Positions 37,925 to 46,794 of a stretch of 64,000 bases of DNA are shown one piece after another. Below the pieces are notes generated by a model. The model saw only the letters and a list, made by a program, of their open reading frames with translations. It had not been told where the DNA came from and searched no databases. Within the stretch, counting starts at the first letter, position 1. Each line of letters starts with the position of its first letter. Made by a program: the position numbers and the translations under genes. The stretch is from Amycolatopsis sacchari (GTDB lineage Bacteria; Actinomycetota; Actinomycetes; Mycobacteriales; Pseudonocardiaceae): contig NZ_FORP01000026.1 of the NCBI RefSeq assembly GCF_900114035.1, positions 1 to 64,000 of the forward strand. Direction: 5' to 3'.

Positions 37925-39592
37925 GTGGGGCGCAAACGGAAGTGGACGCCGGAGCCGGGGGCCGGGCAGAGCTGGCGCCCGGCCACGTCCACGCGCGCCA
38001 TGCCGACGGAGGAAGTGCCGACCGAGGGCTTCCGGACGGCGCCGCCGCCTCCGCGTGGCGCGCGGCCGTACCCGCCGCGCCCGAGCGAGCCGCCCCGTCG
38101 CGAGCCGCCGCCCCGCCGCACCGAGCCGCTGTACGAGCACTACGGCACCGACGGCTACCCGCCCGGTGGTGCCAGGCCGGAGGAGCCGCGGCAGGAGCGG
38201 CACGAGCACCGCACCGAGGCCACCGCGGGGCCGCTGCCGCGCATGCCCAAGAAGCTCACGGTCACCAGGGTCGCCGCGCTGCGCAGCCGTGAGCTGGGCG
38301 GCAAGGCGGTCGGCGCGTTCCAGCGCGCGGCGAAGGCCGACGGCGCGGACAAGTCCGGCCTGACGTCGCTGATGTACGCGGTGATGCTGAACTACGCCAG
38401 TGACGCGGCGATGGCCGTGGCGCTGGCGAACACGTTGTTCTTCGCGGCCACGAGCGGGGAGAGCAAGAGCCGCGTCGCGCTGTACCTGCTGATCACGATC
38501 GCCCCGTTCGCGGTGGTCGCGCCCGTGATCGGGCCCGCGCTCGACCGCATCCAGCGCGGCCGCAGGCTCGCCATGTGCGTGTCCTCGCTGGGCCAGGGCC
38601 TGATGGCGGCGATCATGGCGCTGCACTTCGACGACTGGGGGCTGTACCCGGCGGCGCTCGGGATGATGGTGCTGTCGAAGTCGTTCACCGTGCTGAAGTC
38701 CGCGGTCACGCCGCGGGTCGTGCCACGCGGGGTGACGCTGTCGAAGACCAACGCGAGGCTGACGGTGTTCGGGCTCGCCGCCGGTGGTGCGTTCGGCGCG
38801 GTCGCCAGCGGCGTCAACTCGCTGCTCGGCTCCGCTGGCGCCCTGTGGTTCACCGGCCTGATCTGCGTCGCGGCGGCGGTGCAGTCGATGCGGATCCCGT
38901 CGTGGGTCGAGGCGACCGAGGGCGAGGTGCCCGCGTCTCTCAAGGCGCGGCCGGGCAAGAAGAAGCGGCAGCCCCTCGGCCACGAGGTCGTGCTGGCGCT
39001 GTGGGGCAACGGCTCGGTGCGGGTGCTGACCGGGTTTCTGATGATGTTCGCGGCGTTCGCGGTGAAGGCGCACGCCGAGGCCAACGGGCAGAGCCCGTTC
39101 ACGCAGCTGCTGCTGCTCGGCATCATCGGCGCCGCGGCGGGTGCGGGCGGGTTCGTCGGCAACGCGCTCGGTTCGCGGCTGCAGTTCGGGCATCCCACGC
39201 AGGTGGTGCTCGGCAGCCTCGGCGCCGCGCTGCTGTCCACGGTGCTCGCCGCCGTGTTCGCGGGTATCGCCACGGCCGCGATCGTCGGCCTGGTCGGCGC
39301 GACGGCGAGTGCGCTCGCGAAGATCAGCCTCGACGCGGTGATCCAGTCCGACCTGCCGGAGGAGTCACGGGCGTCGGCGTTCGGCCGGTCGGAGACCGTG
39401 CTGCAGCTGGCGTGGTGCTTCGGCGGGGCGGTGGGCCTGCTGCTGCCGCCGACGTACTGGATCGGCTTCCTGGTGGTTTCGGTGCTGCTGGGCCTCGGGC
39501 TCACGCAGACCGTGCTGCTCTCGCGCGGCGCGACGCTGCTGCCGTTCCTCGGCCGGAAGCGCCCCCAGCGCCCGGCGCGCACCGCTGCTTAA
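37925..39592 (+). CDS. MFS-like membrane protein (Rv0876c type)
   Basis: A 555-residue protein with a long Pro/Arg/Glu-rich cytoplasmic N-terminus (residues 1-110) and about 10-12 TM helices. SRELGGKAVGAFQRAAKADGADKSG and VVAPVIGPALDRIQRGRRLAM match the conserved actinobacterial MFS of the Rv0876c position, next to DUF2771. The N-terminal extension suggests interaction with cytoplasmic partners. Substrate unknown. GTG start. Confidence 0.82.
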   Translation: MGRKRKWTPEPGAGQSWRPATSTRAMPTEEVPTEGFRTAPPPPRGARPYPPRPSEPPRREPPPRRTEPLYEHYGTDGYPPGGARPEEPRQERHEHRTEATAGPLPRMPKKLTVTRVAALRSRELGGKAVGAFQRAAKADGADKSGLTSLMYAVMLNYASDAAMAVALANTLFFAATSGESKSRVALYLLITIAPFAVVAPVIGPALDRIQRGRRLAMCVSSLGQGLMAAIMALHFDDWGLYPAALGMMVLSKSFTVLKSAVTPRVVPRGVTLSKTNARLTVFGLAAGGAFGAVASGVNSLLGSAGALWFTGLICVAAAVQSMRIPSWVEATEGEVPASLKARPGKKKRQPLGHEVVLALWGNGSVRVLTGFLMMFAAFAVKAHAEANGQSPFTQLLLLGIIGAAAGAGGFVGNALGSRLQFGHPTQVVLGSLGAALLSTVLAAVFAGIATAAIVGLVGATASALAKISLDAVIQSDLPEESRASAFGRSETVLQLAWCFGGAVGLLLPPTYWIGFLVVSVLLGLGLTQTVLLSRGATLLPFLGRKRPQRPARTAA

Positions 39593-39593
39593 T

Positions 39594-39599
39594 TAGTGT
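39594..39599 (+). promoter_or_regulatory. -10 box TAGTGT before DUF2771 gene
   Basis: TAGTGT lies seven bases before the ATG, just after the stop of the MFS gene, so the lipoprotein may also have its own leaderless message. Confidence 0.35.
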
Positions 39600-39606
39600 T
39601 TCGCCC

Positions 39607-40104
39607 ATGCGGCGTAGTCGGGTCTTCGGAATCTTGGCGGCTGGTGCACTGGCACTCACGGGATGCTCGGCGACCGTCGGCCCGCCCGAGGTCACGTTCT
39701 ACGGAGACGGGCACACGGTCGACACCGGCCCCGCCGTCCACTGCGACGCGCTCGTGCGCAACTGCGACAAGCACCCCGAGGACATCGCCACGCTGAAGGT
39801 GCGCAAGGGCAGGCCGGTGCAGATCTCCGTGCCGTCGGAGATCAGCGACACCCCGTGGCTGGTCAACGTGCAGTACGCGGACGCGAGCGGGAACCTGCAG
39901 GTCAAGCAGGAGTTCTTCGCCCCGGGCAGCCGCCTCGCGTACACGGCGACGCCCGGGGGCGCGGACAACCAGCTCGTGGTGGTCGAGGTGCAGCAGATCG
40001 GTGCGGCCTACGCCGCCGACCAGTCGGGCAACCCGATCCTGGACGAGAACGGCAACCCGCAGCTGGTCGCCCGCGCCTACTGGTCCCTGCAGATCCAGCC
40101 CTGA
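39607..40104 (+). CDS. DUF2771 lipoprotein
   Basis: A 165-residue exported lipoprotein: basic n-region MRRSRVFG, hydrophobic core and lipobox LTGC at residues 17-20. The mature part is beta-rich with one likely disulfide pair (HCDALVRNCDK). Matches the actinobacterial DUF2771 family (Rv0875c position) adjacent to the MFS gene. Function unknown; extracytoplasmic binding role is plausible. It ends four bases before the convergent cold-shock gene. Confidence 0.82.
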   Translation: MRRSRVFGILAAGALALTGCSATVGPPEVTFYGDGHTVDTGPAVHCDALVRNCDKHPEDIATLKVRKGRPVQISVPSEISDTPWLVNVQYADASGNLQVKQEFFAPGSRLAYTATPGGADNQLVVVEVQQIGAAYAADQSGNPILDENGNPQLVARAYWSLQIQP

Positions 40105-40108
40105 GGGC

Positions 40109-40504
40109 TTACGGGTCGAGGTCCCTGGCCACCGCGCGCATGACCTCGGCGATGCGCTTGGTGTTCTTCCGGTCCGGGTAGCGGCCGCGCCGCAGGTCCG
40201 GCTGCACCTTCATCTCCAGCAGCTTGATCATGTCCTCGACGAGCCCGTGCAGCTCCTCGGCGGGACGACGCCGCGCCTCGGCGACCGAAGGCAGCGAGTC
40301 GATCAGCCGGACGGAAAGCGCCTGCGGCCCGCGGCGCCCTTCGGCGACCCCGAACTCGAGCCGCTGGCCCGCCTTGAGTGCCTCTACCCCCGGAGGTAGC
40401 GCGGTCTTGCGGATGTAGACGTCCTCGCCACCGTCCTGGGTGACGAAACCGAATCCCTTCTCCGCGTCGTACCACTTGACCTTGCCGGTCGGCACTGCCC
40501 TCAC
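40109..40504 (-). CDS. cspB: Cold-shock protein with C-terminal extension
   Basis: Nucleic-acid chaperone of 131 residues. The cold-shock domain (residues about 4-70) has RNP1 KGFGFVTQ and RNP2 VYIRKTAL. A conserved C-terminal half (AELHG-like [20 protein letters not shown]...[10 protein letters not shown]) is specific to actinobacterial CspB-type proteins (Rv0871, similar length). The GTG at 40504 has GAAGGA upstream; a GTG nine bases later at VPTGKVKW is possible but lacks good ribosome-site spacing. Confidence 0.9.
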   Translation of the reverse strand: MRAVPTGKVKWYDAEKGFGFVTQDGGEDVYIRKTALPPGVEALKAGQRLEFGVAEGRRGPQALSVRLIDSLPSVAEARRRPAEELHGLVEDMIKLLEMKVQPDLRRGRYPDRKNTKRIAEVMRAVARDLDP

Positions 40505-40630
40505 CCGTTCCTTCGCTCTGCTTCGTCAGTTCGCCTGCCCTGCACGACGAACGCGCCCCGGGGCGTACCCAGGACGCGTACCGGCCAGCCTATCCCGCTA
40601 TCCACCTCGGGGAGAAGTAGCCAACCGTTC

Positions 40631-40636
40631 TAACCT
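40631..40636 (+). promoter_or_regulatory. -10 box TAACCT before small membrane protein
   Basis: TAACCT lies seven bases before the ATG, again the leaderless spacing. Confidence 0.4.
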
Positions 40637-40643
40637 TGTGCCC

Positions 40644-40865
40644 ATGAACGACGTCGCGAACACCCGGCAGAACAAACCTTGGCTCATGCGGCTGGGCATC
40701 GGTGTGTTCGCTTTCGGCGTACTGGCCGTGCTGGTGGTGTTCATCCTGTTCGCCGCGGGTCTGCGGGACCTGCCGCTGTGGCTGAGCCTCGTCGCCGGCG
40801 TCGCGACCCCGCTGGGGATCGTGCTCGGGTTCATCGCGCTGGTTCGGGAGCACCGAAAGCGCTGA
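40644..40865 (+). CDS. Small two-TM membrane protein
   Basis: A 73-residue protein with two TM helices (IGVFAFGVLAVLVVFILFAA and LSLVAGVATPLGIVLGFIAL) and a basic C-terminus (REHRKR). Not recognised beyond being a typical conserved small actinobacterial membrane protein. It overlaps the end of the convergent HAD gene by 35 bases. Confidence 0.72.
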   Translation: MNDVANTRQNKPWLMRLGIGVFAFGVLAVLVVFILFAAGLRDLPLWLSLVAGVATPLGIVLGFIALVREHRKR

Positions 40866-41448
40866 ACCAGTCCGGGAACTCCGCCAGGCTGTCGAACACG
40901 ACCTCCGCGCCGGCCGCGACGAGTTCCTCCCGCGTGCACGGGCCGGTCGCGACCGCGACGGGCACCGCGCCGGCGGCGAGCGCGCCCCGCACGTCGCCGA
41001 GGTGGTCGCCCGCGTAGGCGCGCGCCCCGTGTTCGCGCAGCGCCACGGCCTTGCCCGCGGCCCACAGCTCGCCGACCACGACGTCCACCTCGAAGCCCAG
41101 CGCCTTGATGTGCCGCACGGCGTTCGGCCGGTACTTGCCCGTGACGACGACCGTCCGCCCGCCCGCGCGGCGCACCGCTTCGAGCGCCTCGTGCGCGCCC
41201 GGCAGTGCGACCGTGCCGGGCACGACGATCTCGGGGTAGAGCTCGCGGAAGCGCGCGACCAGCTCGGGGATGCGGCCCTCGGGGGCGCCGAAGTCCCGCA
41301 GCACCATGTCCAGCGGCGGGCCGAGGTTGCTCGCGAAGTGCTCGCCGTCGAGGGGCAGCCCCGCCTCCTCGCCGAGCGCGTTCATCACCGAGGCCATGCC
41401 CGGTCTCGGGTCGATCAGAGTCATGTCCAGGTCGAAGCCCACCGTCAT
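40831..41448 (-). CDS. HAD-family phosphatase (Gph/PGP-like)
   Basis: A 205-residue haloacid dehalogenase-type phosphatase. Motif I is FDLDMTLID, with Met in place of the usual Gly between the two Asp-containing positions and Thr; motif II is VVTGKYR, and motif IV AGDHLGDV. A helical C1 cap (residues about 16-80) is present, as in phosphoglycolate phosphatases. Substrate is not predictable. It is divergent from the TetR gene. Confidence 0.83.
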   Translation of the reverse strand: MTVGFDLDMTLIDPRPGMASVMNALGEEAGLPLDGEHFASNLGPPLDMVLRDFGAPEGRIPELVARFRELYPEIVVPGTVALPGAHEALEAVRRAGGRTVVVTGKYRPNAVRHIKALGFEVDVVVGELWAAGKAVALREHGARAYAGDHLGDVRGALAAGAVPVAVATGPCTREELVAAGAEVVFDSLAEFPDWFSAFGAPEPAR

Positions 41449-41491
41449 CCCCACATCCCCACCGTACGGTCTTTACATCGCGTCCGATCGG

Positions 41492-41529
41492 GTCAAGTTG
41501 TTTGACATCTCTTCTCCTTGTGTCAAGCT
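41492..41529 (+). promoter_or_regulatory. TetR promoter/operator region
   Basis: TTGACA (41502-41507) and CAAGCT (41524-41529) form a promoter with a 16-base spacer, six bases before the TetR GTG. Three half-sites overlap it: GTCAA (41492-41496), TTGACA, and TGTCAA (41521-41526) in inverted order, a likely autoregulatory TetR operator. Confidence 0.55.
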
Positions 41530-41535
41530 GCTGGT

Positions 41536-42150
41536 GTGTCGGACATCACCTCGTCGTTCACCGAGCGCACCAAGGCCTCGCTGCGGGAGACCCTCCTCGA
41601 GGCCGCGACGGCACTGCTCGCCGAGCACGGGCACGCCGGACTGCGGATGGCGGATGTCGCCGCGGCGGCGGGGGTGAGCCGGCAGACCGTGTACAACGAG
41701 TTCGGCAACAAGACCGCGCTGGTCGAAGCCGTCGCGCTGCGCACCACCGCGGAGTTCCTCGAAGGCATCCGCACCCTGTTCGAGGACGCGCCGGACCTGC
41801 TCACCGGCATGCACCGCGCGGTCGTCTTCACCATCGAGCACGCCCGCGAGAACAAACTGGTCGCCGCCGCGCTGGGGACCACCGCCGGGGAGGACCTGCT
41901 GCCCCTGCTCACCACGAAGGGCGAACCCGTGCTGTCCGCCGCCACGGAACTGGCCGCCGCCCGCTACCTCGAGTTCCTGCCCGCGCTCGACGAGCCGACC
42001 GCGCGCCTGCTCGCCGAAACCGCCAGCCGGCTGGCCCTGAGCCACCTCGTGCTGCCCACCCACCCCGCCGCGGAGGCGGCGGATATGGTGTGCGCCGCGC
42101 TCGGCCCCGCCATCGCCGCACATTCGTCCACATTGGAGTGTGAGAAATGA
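41536..42150 (+). CDS. TetR-family regulator of R2lox
   Basis: A 204-residue TetR repressor: HTH at residues about 10-56 ([40 protein letters not shown]) and a C-terminal ligand domain. It is translationally coupled to the R2-like oxidase (ATGA overlap), the same pairing as Rv0232-Rv0233 in M. tuberculosis. It probably represses its own operon; the ligand may be a fatty acid or other lipid given the R2lox lipid pocket. Confidence 0.9.
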   Translation: MSDITSSFTERTKASLRETLLEAATALLAEHGHAGLRMADVAAAAGVSRQTVYNEFGNKTALVEAVALRTTAEFLEGIRTLFEDAPDLLTGMHRAVVFTIEHARENKLVAAALGTTAGEDLLPLLTTKGEPVLSAATELAAARYLEFLPALDEPTARLLAETASRLALSHLVLPTHPAAEAADMVCAALGPAIAAHSSTLECEK

Positions 42151-43106
42151 CCGGAACCCTCGTCCCCCACCGCACCGGCTTCGCCTCGCTGCGCCGCGGC
42201 GGGCTCAACTGGGACTCCTTCCCGCTCCGGCTGTTCGTCAAGGGCAACCGGAAGTTCTGGAACCCCGCCGACATCGACTTCTCCGCCGACCGGGCCGACT
42301 GGGAGTCGCTCAACGACGAGGAACGCCGGTCGGCGACGTACTTGTGCGCCCAGTTCATCGCCGGTGAGGAGGCGGTGACCGAGGACATCCAGCCCTTCAT
42401 GAAGGCGATGGCGGCCGAGGGCCGCTTCGGCGACGAGATGTACCTCAGCCAGTTCTGCTTCGAGGAGGCCAAGCACACCGAGGTCTTCCGGCGCTGGATG
42501 GACGCGGTGGGCCTGACCGAGGACCTGACGTCGTACGTGTCGGAGAACCCGCACTACCGCAAGCTGTTCTACGAGGAGCTGCCCGAGTCGCTGAACCTGC
42601 TCGCCTCGGATCCCAGCCCGCTCAACCAGATCCGCGCGAGCGTCACGTACAACCACGTCATCGAGGGCAGCCTCGCGCTCACCGGGTACTACGCCTGGCA
42701 GAAGGTGTGCACGAAGCGCGGCATCCTGCCGGGGATGCAGCAGCTGGTGAAGCACATCGGGGACGACGAGCGCAGGCACATGGCGTGGGGCACGTTCACC
42801 TGCCGCAGGCACATCGCCGCCGACGACTCGCTGTGGGAGGCGGTGCAGCAGCGCATGGGCGAGCTACTGCCGCACGCGCTGGGCATGATCCAGTGGGTCA
42901 ACGAGCAGTTCGAAGAGCCGCCGTTCGAGAACGACCCGCAGGAGTTCGTCACCTACGCCGCGGACCGCGCGCAGCGCCGCCTCGGGGCGATCGAGTCCGC
43001 GCGGGGTGTGCCGGTCGAGCAGATCGACCTGGACTACTCGCCGGAACAGCTGGAGGAGACCTTCGGCGAGGAGGACGCGAAGGCGTTCGCCGAGTCGGTC
43101 GGCTGA
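42147..43106 (+). CDS. R2-like ligand-binding oxidase (R2lox)
   Basis: A 319-residue ferritin-like Mn/Fe oxidase related to ribonucleotide reductase R2 but lacking the radical Tyr role. All key residues of the M. tuberculosis enzyme are present at a constant +6 offset: Glu74, Glu107, His110, Glu173, Glu208, His211 as metal ligands, and Val77 with Tyr168, the pair that forms the ether crosslink. It should assemble a heterodinuclear Mn/Fe site and bind a long-chain fatty acid. The physiological substrate of the family is unknown. Confidence 0.93.
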   Translation: MTGTLVPHRTGFASLRRGGLNWDSFPLRLFVKGNRKFWNPADIDFSADRADWESLNDEERRSATYLCAQFIAGEEAVTEDIQPFMKAMAAEGRFGDEMYLSQFCFEEAKHTEVFRRWMDAVGLTEDLTSYVSENPHYRKLFYEELPESLNLLASDPSPLNQIRASVTYNHVIEGSLALTGYYAWQKVCTKRGILPGMQQLVKHIGDDERRHMAWGTFTCRRHIAADDSLWEAVQQRMGELLPHALGMIQWVNEQFEEPPFENDPQEFVTYAADRAQRRLGAIESARGVPVEQIDLDYSPEQLEETFGEEDAKAFAESVG

Positions 43107-43152
43107 GCCGCGGCTGAAACCGGCGGGCGGGCGCGGCGGCTTTTCGTCCTGA

Positions 43153-43269
43153 ATGCTCAGCCGCCGTACGCCGCCCCGCCGCCTCATGTGCGGGATCCTG
43201 GCGCTGCTGTTCGGCCTGTTCTGGATCCTGGTCATCGGGGCGGCCGCCTCCAGCGCCGGCGTCCACTGA
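43153..43269 (+). CDS. Small single-TM protein, 38 residues
   Basis: ATG at 43153 opens a 38-codon frame ending at 43269: basic start MLSRRTPPRRLMCG, then the hydrophobic helix ILALLFGLFWILVIGAAA and SSAGVH. The composition (Leu/Ile/Phe/Trp-rich helix after an Arg-rich N-terminus) and a strong hairpin 16 bases after the stop suggest a real small membrane protein. No ribosome site is obvious. Function unknown. Confidence 0.5.
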   Translation: MLSRRTPPRRLMCGILALLFGLFWILVIGAAASSAGVH

Positions 43270-43284
43270 AGCCCGAAACCGGAA

Positions 43285-43312
43285 GGCGGGTGCGGCGGCT
43301 GCCGCACCCGCC
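43285..43312. terminator. 12-bp hairpin between convergent genes
   Basis: GGCGGGTGCGGC / GCCGCACCCGCC is a perfect 12-bp stem with loop GGCT. It lies between the small-ORF stop and the convergent VOC gene stop and can terminate transcription from both sides. Confidence 0.75.
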
Positions 43313-43317
43313 CGGGT

Positions 43318-43728
43318 TCAGGCCTGCTGGGCGATGTCCACCAGCCAGTGCACGCCGAACCGGTCGACGCACGAGCCGAACTCGTCACCCCACATCTGCT
43401 TCTCCAGCGGCGTCTCCACCGTGGCGCCGTCGGAGAGCTTCTCCCAGTACCCGCGCAGCGTCTCCGCGTCGTCGCCGCTGAGGGACACGCTGACCGTGTT
43501 GCCCTGGCTGTGTTCCATGTTCGGCGGCAGGTCCGAGCCCATCAGCGTCAGGCCGCCGTCGGTCTCGAGCTGGCCGTGCATGATCTTGTCGGCCAGCTGC
43601 TCGTCGGGCGCGCCGAACTCGCCGAACGTGCTCAGGTTCAGCGTGCCCCCGAACACCCGGTGGTAGTGCTCCATCGCCTCCCTGGCGTTGCCCTTGAAGT
43701 GCAGGTACGGGTTGAGCCGGACTGTCAT
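43318..43728 (-). CDS. VOC-family PhnB-like protein
   Basis: A 136-residue PhnB/YjdN-type glyoxalase-fold protein: LNPYLHFKGNAREAMEHYHR and VFGGTLNLSTF at the N-terminus, MGSDLPPNM, and GDEFGSCVDRFGVHWLVDI at the C-terminus. GGAGG precedes the ATG. It follows the acyl-CoA synthetase gene by 26 bases on the same strand. The activity of such proteins is usually unknown. Confidence 0.88.
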   Translation of the reverse strand: MTVRLNPYLHFKGNAREAMEHYHRVFGGTLNLSTFGEFGAPDEQLADKIMHGQLETDGGLTLMGSDLPPNMEHSQGNTVSVSLSGDDAETLRGYWEKLSDGATVETPLEKQMWGDEFGSCVDRFGVHWLVDIAQQA

Positions 43729-43754
43729 CGCCTTACCTCCTGGGTCGCTCGCTC

Positions 43755-45398
43755 TCACGCGTGCCGGGTGGCCGCCGCCCGCTCCAGGCCCAGCAGGCTG
43801 ACCGCCTGCTGCCGCATCTCGACCTTGCGGATCTTGCCGGTGACCGTCATCGGGAACTCGTCGACGACGTGCACGTAACGGGGGATCTTGTAGTGCGCGA
43901 GCTTGCCGGTGCAGAACTCGCGCAGCGCCTCCGCCGTCAGCGGCTCGGCGCCCTCGCGCATCCGGATCCACGCCATGAGTTCCTCGCCGTAGCGCTCGTC
44001 CGGCACGCCGATCACCTGCGCGTCGAGGACGTCCGGGTGCGTGTACAGGAACTCCTCGATCTCACGCGGGTAGATGTTCTCGCCGCCACGGATGACCATG
44101 TCCTTGATGCGGCCGGTGATGTTGAGGTAGCCCTCCTCGTCCATCACCGCGAGGTCGCCGGTGTGCATCCAGCGCGCGGAGTCGATCGCCTCGGCGGTCT
44201 TGTCGGGCTGCTCCCAGTAGCCGAGCATCACCGAGTACCCGCGCGTGCACAGCTCGCCGGGCTCGCCGCGCGGCACGGTCAGGCCGGTCTCCGGGTCGAC
44301 GACCTTGACCTCCAGGTGCGGGCCCACCCGGCCGACCGTGGAGACCCGCCGTTCGATGGAGTCGTCGGCACGCGTCTGCGTGGACACCGGCGAGGTCTCG
44401 GTCATGCCGTAGCAGATGGAGACCTCACCCATGCCCATCCGCTCGATGACCTGCTTCATCACCTCGACCGGGCAGGGCGAACCGGCCATGATGCCGGTGC
44501 GCAGGCTGGACAGGTCGTAGGACTCGAAGTCCGGCTGGGCGAGCTCGGCGATGAACATCGTCGGCACGCCGTAGAGCGAGGTGCAGCGCTCGGCCTGCAC
44601 CGCCTCGAGGGTGGCCTTCGGGTCGAACGCCGGGGCGGGGATCACCATGCACGCGCCGTGGCTGGTGGCCGCGAGGTTGCCCATCACCATGCCGAAGCAG
44701 TGGTAGAAGGGCACGGGGATGCAGATGCGGTCGGACTCGGTGTAGTTGCACAGCTCGCCGACGAAGAAGCCGTTGTTGAGGATGTTGTGGTGCGACAGCG
44801 TCGCACCCTTCGGGAAGCCCGTGGTACCCGACGTGTACTGGATGTTGATCGGGTCGTCCGCGGCCAGCGGGATGCCCTCCAGCGCGACCCGGTCGGCGCG
44901 TTTTCCGTTGTCCAGCAAGGAGTTCCACAGCTCGCCACCGATGAGCGCGACGTGCTCCAGCCGTTCGCAGCGCGGCCGGACCTCCTCGATCATGCCCGCG
45001 TAGTCGGAGGTCTTGAACTTCTCGGCGGCGATCAGCAGCCGGATGCCGGCCTGGTTGAGCACGAACTCCAGCTCGTGCGAGCGGTACGCCGGGTTGATGT
45101 TGACGAGGATGGCACCGATCTTCGCGGTCGCGTACTGCGTGAACGTCCACTCCGCACAGTTCGGCGCCCAGATGCCGACCCGGTCGCCCTTGCCGATGCC
45201 CAGGTCGAGCAGGCCGAGCGCGAGCGCGTCCACCTCGGCGGCGAGTTCGGCGTAGGTCCAGCGGCGGCCGCTCGCGCGGTCGACCAGCGCGTCCCGGTCA
45301 CCGAATGCCTGCACTGTCCGGTCGAAGTTGTCGCCGATCGTGTCGCCCAGCAGCGGGACGTCGGAGGTACCGGAGGAGTAGCTCGGCACGGCAGGCAT
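43755..45398 (-). CDS. Fatty acyl-CoA synthetase (FadD-type)
   Basis: A 547-residue ANL-superfamily ligase that adenylates a carboxylic acid and transfers it to CoA. Motifs: P-loop [13 protein letters not shown]5 [10 protein letters not shown]7 [16 protein letters not shown]8 [20 protein letters not shown] and the adenylation Lys near the end ([11 protein letters not shown]). Chain-length range resembles medium/short-chain acyl-CoA synthetases such as AMP-binding FadD35-like enzymes, uncertain. GGAGG lies upstream of the ATG. The VOC gene is downstream in the same unit. Confidence 0.92.
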   Translation of the reverse strand: MPAVPSYSSGTSDVPLLGDTIGDNFDRTVQAFGDRDALVDRASGRRWTYAELAAEVDALALGLLDLGIGKGDRVGIWAPNCAEWTFTQYATAKIGAILVNINPAYRSHELEFVLNQAGIRLLIAAEKFKTSDYAGMIEEVRPRCERLEHVALIGGELWNSLLDNGKRADRVALEGIPLAADDPINIQYTSGTTGFPKGATLSHHNILNNGFFVGELCNYTESDRICIPVPFYHCFGMVMGNLAATSHGACMVIPAPAFDPKATLEAVQAERCTSLYGVPTMFIAELAQPDFESYDLSSLRTGIMAGSPCPVEVMKQVIERMGMGEVSICYGMTETSPVSTQTRADDSIERRVSTVGRVGPHLEVKVVDPETGLTVPRGEPGELCTRGYSVMLGYWEQPDKTAEAIDSARWMHTGDLAVMDEEGYLNITGRIKDMVIRGGENIYPREIEEFLYTHPDVLDAQVIGVPDERYGEELMAWIRMREGAEPLTAEALREFCTGKLAHYKIPRYVHVVDEFPMTVTGKIRKVEMRQQAVSLLGLERAAATRHA

Positions 45399-45496
45399 GG
45401 TTCGGCCTCCTGGCAAAAGGTCAACGCTGACTTTGGAATTTTAGCTGCAATGCGCAGCATTTCCATGAGGGGCGGTGGTCGGGCGACGGGTGGGCC

Positions 45497-45502
45497 TAAG
45501 GT
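45497..45502 (+). promoter_or_regulatory. -10 box TAAGGT before PhzF gene
   Basis: TAAGGT lies six bases before the ATG, indicating a leaderless start. Confidence 0.4.
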
Positions 45503-45508
45503 GGGAAT

Positions 45509-46270
45509 ATGCGCCTGTACATCGTCGACGCGTTCACCGATCGGGCTTTCGCCGGCAACCCCGCCGGGGTCGTGCTGCTGGACGAACCCGCGGATCCGGC
45601 CTGGATGCAGTCGGTCGCCGCGGAGCTGAAGCACGCCGAGACGGCGTTCGTGGAGGTGGCGGCCGAGGGTCCGAAGCCGCTGCGCTGGTTCACCCCGACG
45701 GTCGAGGTCGACCTGTGCGGGCACGCCACCCTCGCGACCGGTCACGTGCTCGGCGGTTCGCAGGTGTTCACGACGCGCAGCGGTGAGCTGCGCACGACGG
45801 CCGAGGACGGCTGGGTCAGCATGGACTTCCCGGCGGACCCGCCCCACGCGACGGCCGACGAGGTGGTGCCCGCGCTACCGGGCGTGACGGTCCGCGAGGT
45901 GTTGCGGGGCAAGTGGGACATCCTCGTGCGCACCGACGACGCCGCCGAGGTGCGGGCGCTGGAGCCGGACCTGGACGTCATCGCGGGCTGGGACGCGCGG
46001 TGCGTGGTGGTGACCGCGCCGGGCGACAAGCCGGAGATCGACTTCGTGAGCCGCGTGTTCGGTCCCGCCGTCGGCGTGCCGGAGGACCCGGTGACGGGCT
46101 CGGCGCACTGCACGCTGTCGCCGTACTGGTCGGCTGAGCTGGGCCGGGACAAACTGGTGGGCGAGCAGGCGTCGGCGCGGGGCGGCGTGGTCCGGACGGC
46201 GTTGCAGGGTGACCGGGTCCTGCTGGCGGGCCAGGCCGTCACCACGGTGCGGGGGGAGCTGGTGGTCTGA
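45509..46270 (+). CDS. PhzF-family isomerase/epimerase
   Basis: A 253-residue PhzF-fold protein (diaminopimelate epimerase-like). It starts RLYIVDAFTDRAFAGNPAGV, with the catalytic Glu in LKHAETAFV, the RWFTPTVEVDLCGHATLAT loop and EDPVTGSAHCTLSPYW near the C-terminus. No phenazine genes are nearby, so a stand-alone isomerase of unknown substrate is likely. Its stop overlaps the YccF ATG (TGATG). Confidence 0.9.
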   Translation: MRLYIVDAFTDRAFAGNPAGVVLLDEPADPAWMQSVAAELKHAETAFVEVAAEGPKPLRWFTPTVEVDLCGHATLATGHVLGGSQVFTTRSGELRTTAEDGWVSMDFPADPPHATADEVVPALPGVTVREVLRGKWDILVRTDDAAEVRALEPDLDVIAGWDARCVVVTAPGDKPEIDFVSRVFGPAVGVPEDPVTGSAHCTLSPYWSAELGRDKLVGEQASARGGVVRTALQGDRVLLAGQAVTTVRGELVV

Positions 46271-46638
46271 TGCGCTTGCTGCTGAACATCATCTGGCTGG
46301 TCTTCGCCGGTTTCTGGATGGCACTCGGCTACCTCGCGGCGGGGATCGTCTGCTGCCTGCTGATCGTGACCATCCCGTTCGGCATCGCGTCGTTCCGCAT
46401 CGCGAACTACGCACTGTGGCCCTTCGGCCGCACCATCGTCGACCGCTCCGGCGTCGCGTCGGTGCTGGGGAACGTCGTGTGGATCATCTTCGCGGGCTGG
46501 TGGCTCGCGCTCGGCCACGTGATCACCGGAATCGCCCTGTGCGTGACGATCGTCGGGATCCCGTTGGGGCTGGCGAACTTCAAGCTGATCCCCGTGTCAC
46601 TGGTGCCGCTGGGGAAGGAGATCGTGCCGGCGCCGTGA
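46270..46638 (+). CDS. YccF-domain membrane protein
   Basis: A 122-residue protein made of two repeats of the YccF domain: IIWLVFAGFWMALGYLAAGI followed by TIPFGIASFRIANYALWPFG, then VVWIIFAGWWLALGHVITGI followed by IPLGLANFKLIPVSL. Four TM helices. Function unknown. It is translationally coupled to the PhzF gene. Confidence 0.88.
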   Translation: MRLLLNIIWLVFAGFWMALGYLAAGIVCCLLIVTIPFGIASFRIANYALWPFGRTIVDRSGVASVLGNVVWIIFAGWWLALGHVITGIALCVTIVGIPLGLANFKLIPVSLVPLGKEIVPAP

Positions 46639-46794
46639 GGGCACCCACCCCGAGAGTTGGGTGATCATCCCGTCGCCTGATACCGGTGGATCACTTTGGG
46701 CCAGGGCCGCAACCTTTTTCGAGACTCGCGCTGGCTTCCTTGCTGGTCGAGTCGGGCACGGGGTCTCCCGGCGCTGGCGCGCCTGCTGAGCGGC
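46639..46794. other. Gene-free flank left of the palindrome
   Basis: These 156 bases follow the YccF stop. They include CACCCAC...GTTGGGTGATCATCCC, in which GGGTGATCATCCC is nearly symmetric, and a short CCTTTTTCGAG run. No gene or clear terminator is seen. Confidence 0.4.
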
